Below, piece by piece: positions 23,999 through 32,765 of a stretch of DNA of 64,000 nucleotides. The position numbers and the translations under genes are program-made. The stretch lies in contig NZ_JAHXNL010000020.1 in the NCBI RefSeq assembly GCF_023148685.1, positions 1 to 64,000 on the forward strand, in the 5' to 3' direction. Below the pieces are notes generated by a model. That model was not told the DNA's origin. It saw only the letters and a list, made by a program, of their open reading frames with translations, and ran no database searches. The number at the start of each line of letters is the position of its first letter. Within the stretch, counting starts at the first letter, position 1. The DNA is from Georgenia sp. EYE_87 (lineage in GTDB: Bacteria > Actinomycetota > Actinomycetes > Actinomycetales > Actinomycetaceae).

Positions 23999-24993
23999 AT
24001 CTGCTCGACGTAGGTGTCCAGCCCCCAGCTGACGGACAGCGCTGTGGGCGGGGACATCGCGGCGATGAGCTCGTCGCCGGTGATGCTGGCGACGGCGCCG
24101 GACTGCACGGCGGGGATGGCCTGGGCGTACGACTGCCCCAGGAAGGTCTGCGCCTCTTCCTCGGTGCTGGCGTAGTTGACCAGGACATCCGCCTCCAGTC
24201 GGTCGGTCTCCTCGTAGCTGAGGGAGTAGACGAAGCTCTCCTCGTCCGTCGCGAGCTCCTCGACCGCCGGGGCGCTCTCCAGGCCGAGGTCGAGCAGGAA
24301 GTCGACGCGGGAGTCGGCGGGCTTGTACACCCAGAACGTGCCGCCGACGTCCCACACCGCGGCGACGGTCTTGCCCTCGAGCTCCGGGTGGGCGGCTGCG
24401 GCGTCGGCAATCTCGCCGTCGAGGTCCGCGACCAGGTCTGCCGCCTCGTCCGGCGTCCCGAGCGCGGTGCCGACCGTGGTGATGACGTAGCGCCAGGGCG
24501 TGGTCCACGGCTCACCCTCGTAGGCGACGGTCGGCGCGATCTCGGACAGCAGCTCGTACTGCTCGGCGGTGATGCCGGAGTACGGGGCGAGGATGACGTC
24601 CGGCGCGAGCGCGCCGATCTCTTCGTAGGCGGGCTCCTCGACCGAGGCCGGGATCATCGTGGGCTCCGCGCCGGCCTCCTGCAGGGCCTCCGCCACCCAG
24701 GGCAGCTGCCCGTTCTCGTCGGCGGCGTACGTCTGCGCCTCGATCCCGACGGGGACGACGCCGAGTGCGATCGCCGCCTCCGCGCTCCCCCAGCCCAGGG
24801 TCACGACGTTCTCGGGCCGCTCGGTGATCTCCGTCGAGCCGAACGCGTGCTCGATGGTGACGGGCTCGAAGTCGCCGGAGCCGGCGGCGGCGGTGGTGGC
24901 GGTCTCGTCGGCGGTCCCGCTCGAGCCGCAGGCCGTCAGGGCGAGCAGCGCGGCGGCCGTCGCGGCGGCCGCGACGGGTCGGAATGAGGTCAC
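23971..24993 (-). CDS. iron-siderophore ABC transporter substrate-binding lipoprotein
   Basis: A 340-residue FecB/FepB-type binding protein. The signal peptide ends in a lipobox L-T-A-C-G near residue 22, so it should be a membrane-anchored lipoprotein. The mature part shows R-P-E-N-V-V-T-L-G-W-G-S-A-E and L-A-P-D-V-I-L-A-P-Y-S-G of the periplasmic-binding fold, with a long connecting helix. Start is GTG at 24993; the frame is open far upstream, but the signal peptide fixes the start. It is the last gene of the iron operon, separated from the ATPase gene by about 70 bases. Confidence 0.92.
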   Translation of the reverse strand: MTSFRPVAAAATAAALLALTACGSSGTADETATTAAAGSGDFEPVTIEHAFGSTEITERPENVVTLGWGSAEAAIALGVVPVGIEAQTYAADENGQLPWVAEALQEAGAEPTMIPASVEEPAYEEIGALAPDVILAPYSGITAEQYELLSEIAPTVAYEGEPWTTPWRYVITTVGTALGTPDEAADLVADLDGEIADAAAAHPELEGKTVAAVWDVGGTFWVYKPADSRVDFLLDLGLESAPAVEELATDEESFVYSLSYEETDRLEADVLVNYASTEEEAQTFLGQSYAQAIPAVQSGAVASITGDELIAAMSPPTALSVSWGLDTYVEQIAEAAAAVR

Positions 24994-25064
24994 AGGGACT
25001 CCAGGAGGTGGGTTCGGGGTTGGGTTGGTGACAGGTGGGTCTTGCCGGCCTGGGGCCGACCAGG

Positions 25065-26051
25065 TCAGCCCGCCCGGGCGGGCGCCGCGGCGGAGCCGGT
25101 GGCGCTGGACGCCCCGGCGGGGTGAGACCTCGCGGCAGAGCCGGACGCCCCGGCGGAGCCAGGCCCCGGGGCGGAGCCGGACGCCCCGGCGGAGCCAGGC
25201 GTCCCGTCGGAGCCGGGCTGCACGGCGGAGCCAGGCGTGGTCTGCGCGCCGTGGAACCGCCCGATGGGCACCACCATGGGCGAGCCGCAGACCGGGTCGG
25301 GCAGGATCCGCGCCTCGACGCCGAACGCCCGGCCCACCAGCTCCGCGGTGAGCACCTCCGCCGGCGCACCGGTGGCGAGCACCTGCCCGTGGGCCATGAC
25401 CACGAGGTGGTCGGCGTAGCGGGCGGCCATGTTGAGGTCGTGCAGCACCATGACCACGGTGGTCCCACGGTCCCGGTTCTGCTCGTGGAGCAGATCCAGG
25501 ACGTCGATCTGGTGGGCGACGTCGAGGAAGGTGGTGGGCTCGTCCAGGAGCAGGACGTCCGGGTCCTGGGCGAGGGCCATCGCGATCCACACGCGCTGGC
25601 GCTGCCCGCCGGAGAGCTCCTCCACCCGTCGCGACGCGAGGTCGAGGGTGGCCGTCGCCTCCAGCGCGGCCCGCACCACGGCGTCGTCCGTGGACGTCCA
25701 CTGCCGGAACCAGCCCTGGTGCGGGTACCGGCCCCGGCCGACGAGGTCGGCCACCGTGATGCCCTCCGGCGCGGTCGCGGACTGGGGCAGGATGCCGATC
25801 GTGCGGGCGACCTCCTTGGCGGGCCGTTCGTGGACGGGCCGCCCGTCGAGGACGACGACGCCGGAGCGCGGCCGCAGCAGACGTGCGAGTCCGCGCAGCA
25901 GGGTCGACTTGCCGCACCCGTTCGCGCCCACGATCGCGGTGACCGCGCCGGCGGGGACCTCGAGGTCGAGGTCACGGACGACGAGATCGCCGTCGTAGGC
26001 GAGGCTCAGGGCCTCGGCGCGGAGCTCGTGCTCGGGTCTGCGTCCGCTCAT
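25065..26051 (-). CDS. iron-siderophore ABC transporter ATP-binding protein
   Basis: A 328-residue FepC-type ATPase powering siderophore import. Walker A G-A-N-G-C-G-K-S-T is near residue 40, the signature L-S-G-G-Q-R-Q-R about residue 145, Walker B D-V-L-L-L-D-E-P-T, and the switch His in V-L-H-D-L-N-M. The domain ends near residue 260. It is followed by an unusual low-complexity tail of about 65 residues rich in Gly, Ser, Ala and Pro, coded by a repeat with GGACGCC/GGAGCC words at about 25120-25240. The ATG overlaps the permease stop (ATGA). Confidence 0.93.
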   Translation of the reverse strand: MSGRRPEHELRAEALSLAYDGDLVVRDLDLEVPAGAVTAIVGANGCGKSTLLRGLARLLRPRSGVVVLDGRPVHERPAKEVARTIGILPQSATAPEGITVADLVGRGRYPHQGWFRQWTSTDDAVVRAALEATATLDLASRRVEELSGGQRQRVWIAMALAQDPDVLLLDEPTTFLDVAHQIDVLDLLHEQNRDRGTTVVMVLHDLNMAARYADHLVVMAHGQVLATGAPAEVLTAELVGRAFGVEARILPDPVCGSPMVVPIGRFHGAQTTPGSAVQPGSDGTPGSAGASGSAPGPGSAGASGSAARSHPAGASSATGSAAAPARAG

Positions 26052-27187
26052 GTGCCGCGTCCTCCCCGGTTGGCGGTGGCGAGGAGCCACAGCAGGTAGG
26101 GAGCCCCGAGGACTCCGGTGACGATGCCGACCGGCACCTGCAGGCCGAGCAGGTGCTGCCCGGCGAGATCGGCCCCGAGGACGAGGGCGACGCCGACCAG
26201 GGCCGACGGCACCAGCGCGAGCCCCGCCGTCGGAAGGAGGCGCCGGGCCACCGGGGCGGAGACGAAGGCGACGAAGGCGACCGGTCCGGCGGCGGCGGTG
26301 GCCGCGGCAGCGAGGGCGACGGCGAGCGCGAGGGCGGTCAGCCGGGTCACCTCGACCCGGACCCCGAGTCCACCGGCGGTGTCGTCGCCGAGCTGGAGGA
26401 TCCGCACCCGAGGGGCCAGCAGCCAGACGGCGGGGAGGAGCACCAGGACCGCGACGGCCAGCGCGGCGACGTCGGCCCACGCCGGGGTGCCGAGGCTGCC
26501 CACCATCCACACCAGCGCCTCGCGAACGTCGTTGACCGCGGCGCGCGAGATCAGGTAGCCGAGGCCGGCGTTGACGAGGAAGGCGACGGCCACCCCGACC
26601 AGCACGAACCGGTAGCCGCTCACGCCCGAGCGCCAGGCCAGGGCGTAGATCGCGACCGCGGCGGCCACCGCTCCACCGAGGGCGGCGAGGGAGACGGCGG
26701 TGCCGGAGAGACCGCCCAGCAGGATCGCGGCGGCGGCGGCGAGCGACGCCCCGCCGCTGACCCCGAGGATGTCGGGGCTGGCCAGCGGGTTTCGCAGCGT
26801 CGTCTGGAACAGCGCGCCGGCCAGGGCGAACGCCGCCCCGACAAGAATGCCGAGGAGCAGCCGCGGGAGGCGCAGCCGGAAGACGACGAAGTTCTCCCCG
26901 CTCTCGCCGCCGCCGACGAGGGTGCGCAGCAGGTCCGGCGCGGACATGGCGTTGTCGACCGCCAGGTGCAGCCACACGAGGGTGAGCACGAGGGCGACGA
27001 GCACCGCGACGACGACCCGCGAGCGGGTGCCGGTGCGTCGGGATCGGCCGCCGACGACGTCGGGGGTCGACGACGCGACGCCCGGCCGGACGGTGCCGGG
27101 GTGGTCCGCGGTTCGGGGTCCACCCGGCCGGGGTCCGCGGGGTCCCGGCCCGTGCGTCGGGTCCGCGAGGGCGCGCGCGCCGTTCAC
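26048..27187 (-). CDS. iron-siderophore ABC transporter permease, second subunit
   Basis: A 379-residue FecCD-type permease with about nine to ten hydrophobic helices. The family region R-L-P-R-L-L-L-G-I-L-V-G-A-A and L-F-Q-T-T-L-R-N-P-L-A-S-P-D-I-L-G-V is clear near residues 110-150. The N-terminal ~55 residues are a Pro/Gly/Arg-rich cytoplasmic stretch. GTG start overlaps the preceding permease stop (GTGA), so the two permease subunits should be made in step. Confidence 0.92.
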   Translation of the reverse strand: MNGARALADPTHGPGPRGPRPGGPRTADHPGTVRPGVASSTPDVVGGRSRRTGTRSRVVVAVLVALVLTLVWLHLAVDNAMSAPDLLRTLVGGGESGENFVVFRLRLPRLLLGILVGAAFALAGALFQTTLRNPLASPDILGVSGGASLAAAAAILLGGLSGTAVSLAALGGAVAAAVAIYALAWRSGVSGYRFVLVGVAVAFLVNAGLGYLISRAAVNDVREALVWMVGSLGTPAWADVAALAVAVLVLLPAVWLLAPRVRILQLGDDTAGGLGVRVEVTRLTALALAVALAAAATAAAGPVAFVAFVSAPVARRLLPTAGLALVPSALVGVALVLGADLAGQHLLGLQVPVGIVTGVLGAPYLLWLLATANRGGRGT

Positions 27188-28233
27188 AGCCCGGCCAGCT
27201 TCACGCGCCGCACGATCGCGATCAGGACCGGCGCCCCGACGACGGCGACCACGATGCCCGCCTCGAGCTCGCCCGGCCGTACCACGAGCCGCCCGACCAC
27301 GTCCGCCGCGATGAGCAGGGCGGGGCCGAGCACCGTCGCGAACGGCAGGATCCACCGGTGGTCCGGCCCGGTGAACGGGCGGATCACGTGCGGCACGACC
27401 AGACCGACGAAGACGATGGGGCCCGCGAGCGCGGTCGCGGAGCCCGCGAGGAGCACGATCGCCGTCGCCGCCATGCCCCGGGCGAGGTGAAGGTTCTGCC
27501 CGAGGCCGCGTGCGACGTCGTCGCCCAGGGCTAGGAGGTTGAGGGTCCGCCCGGCGGTCAGGGCGAGAACCGCCCCGACGACGAGGAAGGGGACGAGCGG
27601 CAGCAGCGCGTCCGTCCCGCGGCCGGCGAGGGAGCCGACGGACCAGCGGCGGTAGCTGTTGAGGGTGTCGGCGTCGGCGATGAGCACGAGCGTGATGAGG
27701 GACGTCGCTCCGGCCGTCACCGCCGTGCCGGCGAGCGCGAGCTTCACGGGGGTGGCACCGTCGCGGCCGATCGCCCCGACTCCGTAGACGAGCGCAGCCG
27801 CCAACGCCGCGCCGGCGAGGGCGAACCAGATGTAGGCGCCGGGGCTCGTCACCCCCAGCAGGGTGATCGCCAGGACGACGGCGAGCGACGCGCCCGCGTT
27901 GACCCCCAGCAGCCCGGGGTCGGCGAGCGGGTTGCGCGTGACGCCCTGCATGACGGTGCCGGCCAGCCCGAGGGCGGCGCCGGCCACCAGGCCGACGACG
28001 GTGCGGGGCACGCGCTGGTCCATCACGACGTCGTGGTCCGCGTCGCCCGGGACCCGGTGCGCGAGCGCGTCGAGGACGTCTGCGGGCGCGACGTCGCGGG
28101 CCCCGAGCGCCAGGGAGGCGAGCACGACGACGCCGAGCAGGGCGACGGCGGCGAGCAGACCGGTGCGCAGCGCGGCGCCGCCGCGGATCGCCGGGGCGGC
28201 CGCGGGTCCGCGGCCGTCGAGGACGGTGGTCAT
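27184..28233 (-). CDS. iron-siderophore ABC transporter permease, first subunit
   Basis: A 349-residue FecCD-type permease, partner of the next gene. It contains R-V-P-R-T-V-V-G-L-V-A-G-A-A-L-G and M-Q-G-V-T-R-N-P-L-A-D-P-G-L-L-G-V-N and many hydrophobic segments. The ATG at 28233 was chosen because homology and the first membrane helix follow it. It lies 11 bases after the stop of the siderophore-interacting protein gene. Confidence 0.92.
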   Translation of the reverse strand: MTTVLDGRGPAAAPAIRGGAALRTGLLAAVALLGVVVLASLALGARDVAPADVLDALAHRVPGDADHDVVMDQRVPRTVVGLVAGAALGLAGTVMQGVTRNPLADPGLLGVNAGASLAVVLAITLLGVTSPGAYIWFALAGAALAAALVYGVGAIGRDGATPVKLALAGTAVTAGATSLITLVLIADADTLNSYRRWSVGSLAGRGTDALLPLVPFLVVGAVLALTAGRTLNLLALGDDVARGLGQNLHLARGMAATAIVLLAGSATALAGPIVFVGLVVPHVIRPFTGPDHRWILPFATVLGPALLIAADVVGRLVVRPGELEAGIVVAVVGAPVLIAIVRRVKLAGL

Positions 28234-28244
28234 CCGGGCGGGTC

Positions 28245-29243
28245 CTACTGCGCCTCGGCGCGGCCGAGACGCCAGTACCCCATGAACGCGACCCGGCGGC
28301 GGCACACACCGACCTCGGAGACGAGGAGCCGGCGCAAGGACTTGACCGTGCCCGCCTCGCCGGCGAACCAGGCGTAGAAGTCGCTGCCGCAGCGGGCGCC
28401 CCGCCCGCAGCGGTCGTGCGGGAGCACGCGCACGACCGGGGAGTCCCAGAGGAGCTCGTGGTCGACGTCGACGTCCTCCAGCAGCTGCTCCTCCGACGCG
28501 AGCGCGGAGGCGACCACGCGGGCGTTCCCGCCGATCCACTCGCTCACGGCCGGGACGAGCAGCGCCCCGTGCGGCCGGCTCTCGCGGGCCAGCCAGGTGA
28601 TCTCGGCGTGCTCGGGCAGTGCCGGGTCGAGGATGTCCGCGTCGCCGGGGACCTCGACGAACGCGCGCGCCCGGCGCCCGGCGGGCAGCGTCTCGAGGAT
28701 GGAGCAGATGGCGGGGACGGCGGTCTCATCCCCGGCGAGCAGCAGCTCGGTCGCGGTGCCGGGCGCCCAGTCGATGCCGATGTGCGACTCGCGGGAGCGG
28801 GCGTCGGGACCGACCAGGATCACCTCGTCACCGGGGGCGGCCTCGGCGGCCCAGCGGCCGGCGGGTCCGGCGTCGTCATGGACGACCATGTCGACGTCGA
28901 CCTCACGGCGCTCGGGTCGCACGTGACGGACCGTGTAGGTGCGGAAGGGCCCGCGCTCGTCGTCGGGAAGGTCGCGCCAGCGGGCGTACCACGTGCCGGC
29001 CCGGAGCGTCTCGGGGTCGTCGGCGCCGACGTCGGGGAGTCTGCCGTCGAGCGGGAGGACGAGCTTCACCCGCTGGTCGAGGCCGTCGGTGCCGAACCAG
29101 CGCAGCTCCTCGCCCGCGAAGGTGACCCGGGTGAAGTGCGGCGAGAGCCGGGCGACGCGAGCCACGCGCACGGCGAACGGGCGGTACGCGGGGCGGTCGT
29201 CCTTGACGACCTCGGACGTGACCCGCGTCGCTGAGGTAAGCAT
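28245..29243 (-). CDS. siderophore-interacting protein (FAD-dependent ferric-siderophore reductase)
   Basis: A 332-residue ViuB/SIP-type flavoprotein that reduces ferric siderophores in the cytoplasm to release iron. The FAD-binding domain shows H-F-T-R-V-T-F-A-G near residue 36 and R-T-Y-T-V-R-H at about 98-104. The C-terminal NAD(P)H domain shows L-L-L-A-G-D-E-T-A-V-P-A-I and a tail with W-R-L-G-R. It is the first gene of a five-gene iron uptake operon. The ATG lies within an iron box and has no Shine-Dalgarno, so translation probably begins at or near the 5' end of the mRNA. Confidence 0.92.
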   Translation of the reverse strand: MLTSATRVTSEVVKDDRPAYRPFAVRVARVARLSPHFTRVTFAGEELRWFGTDGLDQRVKLVLPLDGRLPDVGADDPETLRAGTWYARWRDLPDDERGPFRTYTVRHVRPERREVDVDMVVHDDAGPAGRWAAEAAPGDEVILVGPDARSRESHIGIDWAPGTATELLLAGDETAVPAICSILETLPAGRRARAFVEVPGDADILDPALPEHAEITWLARESRPHGALLVPAVSEWIGGNARVVASALASEEQLLEDVDVDHELLWDSPVVRVLPHDRCGRGARCGSDFYAWFAGEAGTVKSLRRLLVSEVGVCRRRVAFMGYWRLGRAEAQ

Positions 29244-29250
29244 TGCCTAA
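29232..29250. promoter_or_regulatory. IdeR/DtxR-type iron box at the siderophore operon start
   Basis: TGAGGTAAGCATTGCCTAA matches the 19-bp iron box TTAGGTTAGGCTAACCTAA at about 14 positions and is an imperfect palindrome. It spans the start codon of the siderophore-interacting protein gene. Upstream on the minus strand a TTTACG -35 and TATATG -10 are 17 bases apart, with the -10 ending eight bases before the ATG. Iron-loaded repressor would therefore block transcription of all five genes. Confidence 0.75.
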
Positions 29251-29351
29251 CCATATAACGCCACTCGCGAGTGCCGTAAATACCCGGCGGGTATCCCGGT
29301 ATCGAACGCGCATGACCTGGATCACATTGCGGAAAGGCAGTATCTTCGGGT

Positions 29352-29798
29352 ATGCGCATCTCCGACGTGCTCCGACGCAAGGGTGACGACGTGGTCACCA
29401 TCCGCCGCGACGCGACGGTCGCCGAGCTCCTGGACCTGCTGACCGAGCACCGCATCGGCGCGGTGGTCGTCTCGGACGGCGAGGGTCGGGTGGACGGCAT
29501 CGTCAGCGAGCGGGACGTGGTCCTCCATCTCAGGCGCGCCGCCGCACCGCCGCTGGAGGAGAAGGTGGGGGCGATCATGACCACCGAGGTCACCACCTGC
29601 ACCCCCGAGGACGACATCGAGAGCCTCGCGCGCACGATGACCGAGCGGCGCGTCCGCCACCTGCCCGTCGTGGTGGACGGGCGGCTGGCGGGCATCGTCA
29701 GCATCGGCGACATCGTCAAGCAGCGGCTCGACGAGCTGCAGGACGAGCGCGACCAGCTCGTCGACTACGTCCAGCAGGGACGCCCCGCGCCCCACTGA
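29352..29798 (+). CDS. CBS-domain pair protein
   Basis: A 148-residue protein made almost wholly of two CBS domains. The first includes A-T-V-A-E-L-L-D-L-L and G-I-V-S-E-R-D-V-V. The second includes M-T-T-E-V-T-T-C-T-P and R-R-V-R-H-L-P-V-V plus G-I-V-S-I-G-D-I-V-K. Such stand-alone pairs usually bind adenosine ligands and regulate partners that cannot be named here. It is divergent from the iron operon; TATCTT five bases before the ATG suggests a leaderless mRNA. Confidence 0.88.
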   Translation: MRISDVLRRKGDDVVTIRRDATVAELLDLLTEHRIGAVVVSDGEGRVDGIVSERDVVLHLRRAAAPPLEEKVGAIMTTEVTTCTPEDDIESLARTMTERRVRHLPVVVDGRLAGIVSIGDIVKQRLDELQDERDQLVDYVQQGRPAPH

Positions 29799-29883
29799 CG
29801 TCCGCCCCGGACGGCGCGCCGTCCGCGCCGCACCGTCGCGCCGCGCGACGGCCAGCGGCCGGCGCACGTGGGACGATCGGGCC

Positions 29884-30792
29884 GTGGGAGCGCGACGCGT
29901 GGTGTGCTGCGGCCTGACGACGATCGACGTCACGCAGGTGGTCGAGCACGTCCCCGGGCCCGACGAGAAGGTGGTCGCCCGCTCGCTCGCCGTCGAGGTC
30001 GGCGGTCCGGCGGCCAACGCCGCACGCACCGCTGCCGCCCTGGGGTCACCGACCACGCTCGTGACCGCACTCGGTGCGGGCGGGCTCGCCGACCTCGCGC
30101 GCGCCGAGCTCGCCGCGGCGGGTGTGACGGTCCTCGATCTCGCGGACGACGGCGACCCTCCCGTCTCCACGGTCCTCGTCACCCGCGGCACCGGCGAGCG
30201 CGCCGTCGTCTCGACCAACGCCGTCGGGCGCCGGGTGGCCGCTCCCCCGCCGGACGTCCTCGACGGCGCCGGCGCCCTGCTCGTGGACGGTCACCTGCTC
30301 GGTGCGCAGGTCTCGCTGGCCTCGTCCGCCCGGGCCGGAGGGACCGCCGTGATCCTCGACGGCGGCTCCTGGAAGGACGGCCTGGAGGCCCTGCTGGCGC
30401 ACGTCGACCTGGCGGTCCTCTCCGCCGACCTCGTGCCGCCGGGCGTAACGAGTACGGCGGGGACGCCCGACGACGACGCCGTGCTCGCGGCGGTGGCCCG
30501 CCTCGGTCCGGCGCTCGTCGCCCGCTCGCACGGCGGCGGCCCGGTGGCCGTGCTCCACGCCGGCGCCCGGACGAAGCTCTCCGTGCCGGCCGTCGAGGTC
30601 GTGGACACGCTCGGCGCCGGCGACGTGCTGCACGGCGCCACCGCAGCCGCCCTCGCGGCCGGCGAGCCGTGGCTGGACGCCCTCGCCGCGGGCGTCACCG
30701 TCGCCAACCGGTCGGTGCAGCACCCGGGGGCGCTCGGGTGGGCGGCGGCCGCGGCGCGGACCAGTGCGGACCGGCCCGCGGGAAGCGGATAG
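29884..30792 (+). CDS. PfkB-family carbohydrate kinase
   Basis: A 302-residue ribokinase-fold sugar or nucleoside kinase. The N-terminal substrate region has G-G-P-A-A-N-A-A near residues 40-47, and the C-terminal signature D-T-L-G-A-G-D-V-L-H-G near residue 241 contains the catalytic Asp. Substrate unknown. GTG start, with GACGAT six bases upstream and no Shine-Dalgarno. The following transporter gene starts 10 bases after its stop, which suggests uptake and phosphorylation of a common compound (inference). Confidence 0.85.
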   Translation: MGARRVVCCGLTTIDVTQVVEHVPGPDEKVVARSLAVEVGGPAANAARTAAALGSPTTLVTALGAGGLADLARAELAAAGVTVLDLADDGDPPVSTVLVTRGTGERAVVSTNAVGRRVAAPPPDVLDGAGALLVDGHLLGAQVSLASSARAGGTAVILDGGSWKDGLEALLAHVDLAVLSADLVPPGVTSTAGTPDDDAVLAAVARLGPALVARSHGGGPVAVLHAGARTKLSVPAVEVVDTLGAGDVLHGATAAALAAGEPWLDALAAGVTVANRSVQHPGALGWAAAAARTSADRPAGSG

Positions 30793-30802
30793 CGTCCGCC
30801 CC

Positions 30803-32017
30803 ATGACTCCCCCGCCGGACCGCCCGCGCCGCGGCGTCGCGCCGTGGGTGCCGGCGGCGCTGGTGCTGACGCTCGTCGGCTGGGGCGGGAACCAGTTCAC
30901 GCCCCTGATGCTGCTCTACCGCGACGCGCTCGGGCTCTCCTCGGTGACCGTCAACGCCGTCCTGGGCGTGTACGTGCTGGGTCTGATCCCGGCGCTGCTG
31001 CTGGGCGGGCCCGCGTCGGACCGGCACGGCCGGCGCCCGGTCACGACCTGGGCCGTCCTCCTGGCGCTCCTCGGCTCGGCGATCATGGCGGCCGGCCCGC
31101 TGGGTCTCTGGCTGCTCTTCCCCGGGCGGTTCGTCACCGGGGTCTCGGTGGGGCTCGCCATGGCGGCCGCGACCAGCTGGGTCAAGGAGCTCTCCGCCCC
31201 GCCCTTCGACCACGCCGCCCCCGGCGCCGGCGCCCGGCGCGCGTCGGTCGCGCTGACGGCGGGGTTCGGGCTCGGCCCGGTCCTCACCGCGGCGATGGCC
31301 GAGTGGGCCCCGGCCCCGGAGGTGCTGCCGTACCTGCTGCACCTGGCGATCACGCTCCCTGGGCTGCTCGTGCTGCGGGGCCTGCCGGAGCCGTCCCTGC
31401 TCAGCCCCCGCCGCGCGGCGCCGCGCCGGCTGGCGGCCCGCTCGGCCCGCTCGGCGCGCTTCCGCCGGGTCGTCGCCCCGGCCGCGCCGTGGGTCTTCGG
31501 CGTCAACGCGGTCTCCTTCGCCGTCGTCCCGCTGGTGCTGTCCTCGGCGGTGGGCGGCCACGTGCTGGCGTACTCGACCGTGCTGATCGCCCTGACCTTC
31601 GGCGCCGGGGTCGCCGTGCAGCCCCTCGCGCGGCGCCTCGACGACCGGACCAGCGCACGAGCGCTGCTGGTGGCGCTCGGCGTCGTGATCGTGGGACTCG
31701 GCGTGACCGCGGTGACCGCGGCGACGGCGAACCCGTGGCTCGGGATGGTGGGCTCGGTGATCCTGGGCGCGTCCTACGGCATCAGCCTGGTCTCCGGGCT
31801 GCAGGAGGTCCAGCGGATCGCCGGCCCCGACGACCTCGGCGCCCTCACCGGGATCTTCTACGCGCTCGGCTACGTCGGCTTCCTGCTCCCCACGGCCCTG
31901 GCGCTGCTGGCCGGGTGGTTCGACTACGTGGCGATGCTGACGGCCCTGGTGCTGATCGCGGGGCTGTGCCTCGCCGTCGTCGCCCGTTCCTCGCGGGTCG
32001 GGCTGCCGGAGGCCTGA
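30803..32017 (+). CDS. MFS transporter
   Basis: A 404-residue major facilitator protein with about twelve hydrophobic segments. The conserved loop after helix 2 is S-D-R-H-G-R-R-P-V. The frame is open from 30764, but the ATG at 30803 precedes the cytoplasmic start. TAGCGT lies seven bases before it, so the gene may have its own leaderless start in addition to read-through from the kinase gene. Substrate cannot be inferred. Confidence 0.87.
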   Translation: MTPPPDRPRRGVAPWVPAALVLTLVGWGGNQFTPLMLLYRDALGLSSVTVNAVLGVYVLGLIPALLLGGPASDRHGRRPVTTWAVLLALLGSAIMAAGPLGLWLLFPGRFVTGVSVGLAMAAATSWVKELSAPPFDHAAPGAGARRASVALTAGFGLGPVLTAAMAEWAPAPEVLPYLLHLAITLPGLLVLRGLPEPSLLSPRRAAPRRLAARSARSARFRRVVAPAAPWVFGVNAVSFAVVPLVLSSAVGGHVLAYSTVLIALTFGAGVAVQPLARRLDDRTSARALLVALGVVIVGLGVTAVTAATANPWLGMVGSVILGASYGISLVSGLQEVQRIAGPDDLGALTGIFYALGYVGFLLPTALALLAGWFDYVAMLTALVLIAGLCLAVVARSSRVGLPEA

Positions 32018-32084
32018 TCGGCCGGGCGGCCCGCGGTCGGGCGTCCCGGCGAGTGGACCGCGAGGTCGGCCGGGCGGCGAACGC

Positions 32085-32765
32085 TCAGGCGTCCCGCCAG
32101 CGGACCACGAGGTCGGCCCGGCCGCGCGTGCTCGCCACCAGCTCGGCGTTGCGCTCGTCCGACCCGCCGGCGAACGCCGCGGCCACCTCCGGCGGCCGGC
32201 CGTGCGCGAGGTGCCGGGCGAGCAGCCGGGCCCGGCGGGCGTCCTCGTCGACCGACACGTACCAGATCTCGTCGAGCAGGCGGCGCAGCCGCTGCCACGG
32301 CTCCGTCGGCAGCAGCAGGTAGTTGCCCTCGGTGAGGACCACCGGCACGTCCGCCGGCACCGGGACGGCGCTGCCGATCGGCTCCTCGAGGTGGCGGTCG
32401 AACAGCGGCGCGTAGACGACCGGCGAGTCGGGACGCTGGACGCGGATGCGCCGGACCAGGGCGACGTAGCCCTCGGCGTCGAAGGTGTCGGGGGCGCCCT
32501 TGCGGTCCGCGCGGCCGAGCCGCTCGAGCTCCGCCTGGGCGAGGTGGTACCCGTCCATCCCGACGACCGCCGACGTCGTGCCCACGCTCGCGAGCGCCTC
32601 CGCGAGCAAGGACGCCAGCGTGGACTTGCCCGCGCCGGGCGCCCCGACGATGCCGATGAACGCCCGACCGTGCCGCTCGGGCCCACCGGCGGCCCGGACC
32701 TGCCGGACGCGTTCGATCAGGGCGTCCAGGTGCCCGGGACCGGCGTGCACCGTCCCCGGGCTCAT
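32085..32765 (-). CDS. P-loop nucleoside/sugar kinase family protein
   Basis: A 226-residue kinase of the uridine kinase/pantothenate kinase fold. Walker A G-A-P-G-A-G-K-S-T is near residue 41. A V-G-M-D-G-Y-H segment marks the substrate site, L-T-E-G-N-Y-L-L the later strand, and R-R-A-R-L-L-A-R-H the lid arginines. The substrate may be a nucleoside or a sugar such as fructose; the sequence alone does not decide. ATG overlaps the stop of the rRNA methyltransferase gene, so it belongs to the infC operon. Confidence 0.82.
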   Translation of the reverse strand: MSPGTVHAGPGHLDALIERVRQVRAAGGPERHGRAFIGIVGAPGAGKSTLASLLAEALASVGTTSAVVGMDGYHLAQAELERLGRADRKGAPDTFDAEGYVALVRRIRVQRPDSPVVYAPLFDRHLEEPIGSAVPVPADVPVVLTEGNYLLLPTEPWQRLRRLLDEIWYVSVDEDARRARLLARHLAHGRPPEVAAAFAGGSDERNAELVASTRGRADLVVRWRDA

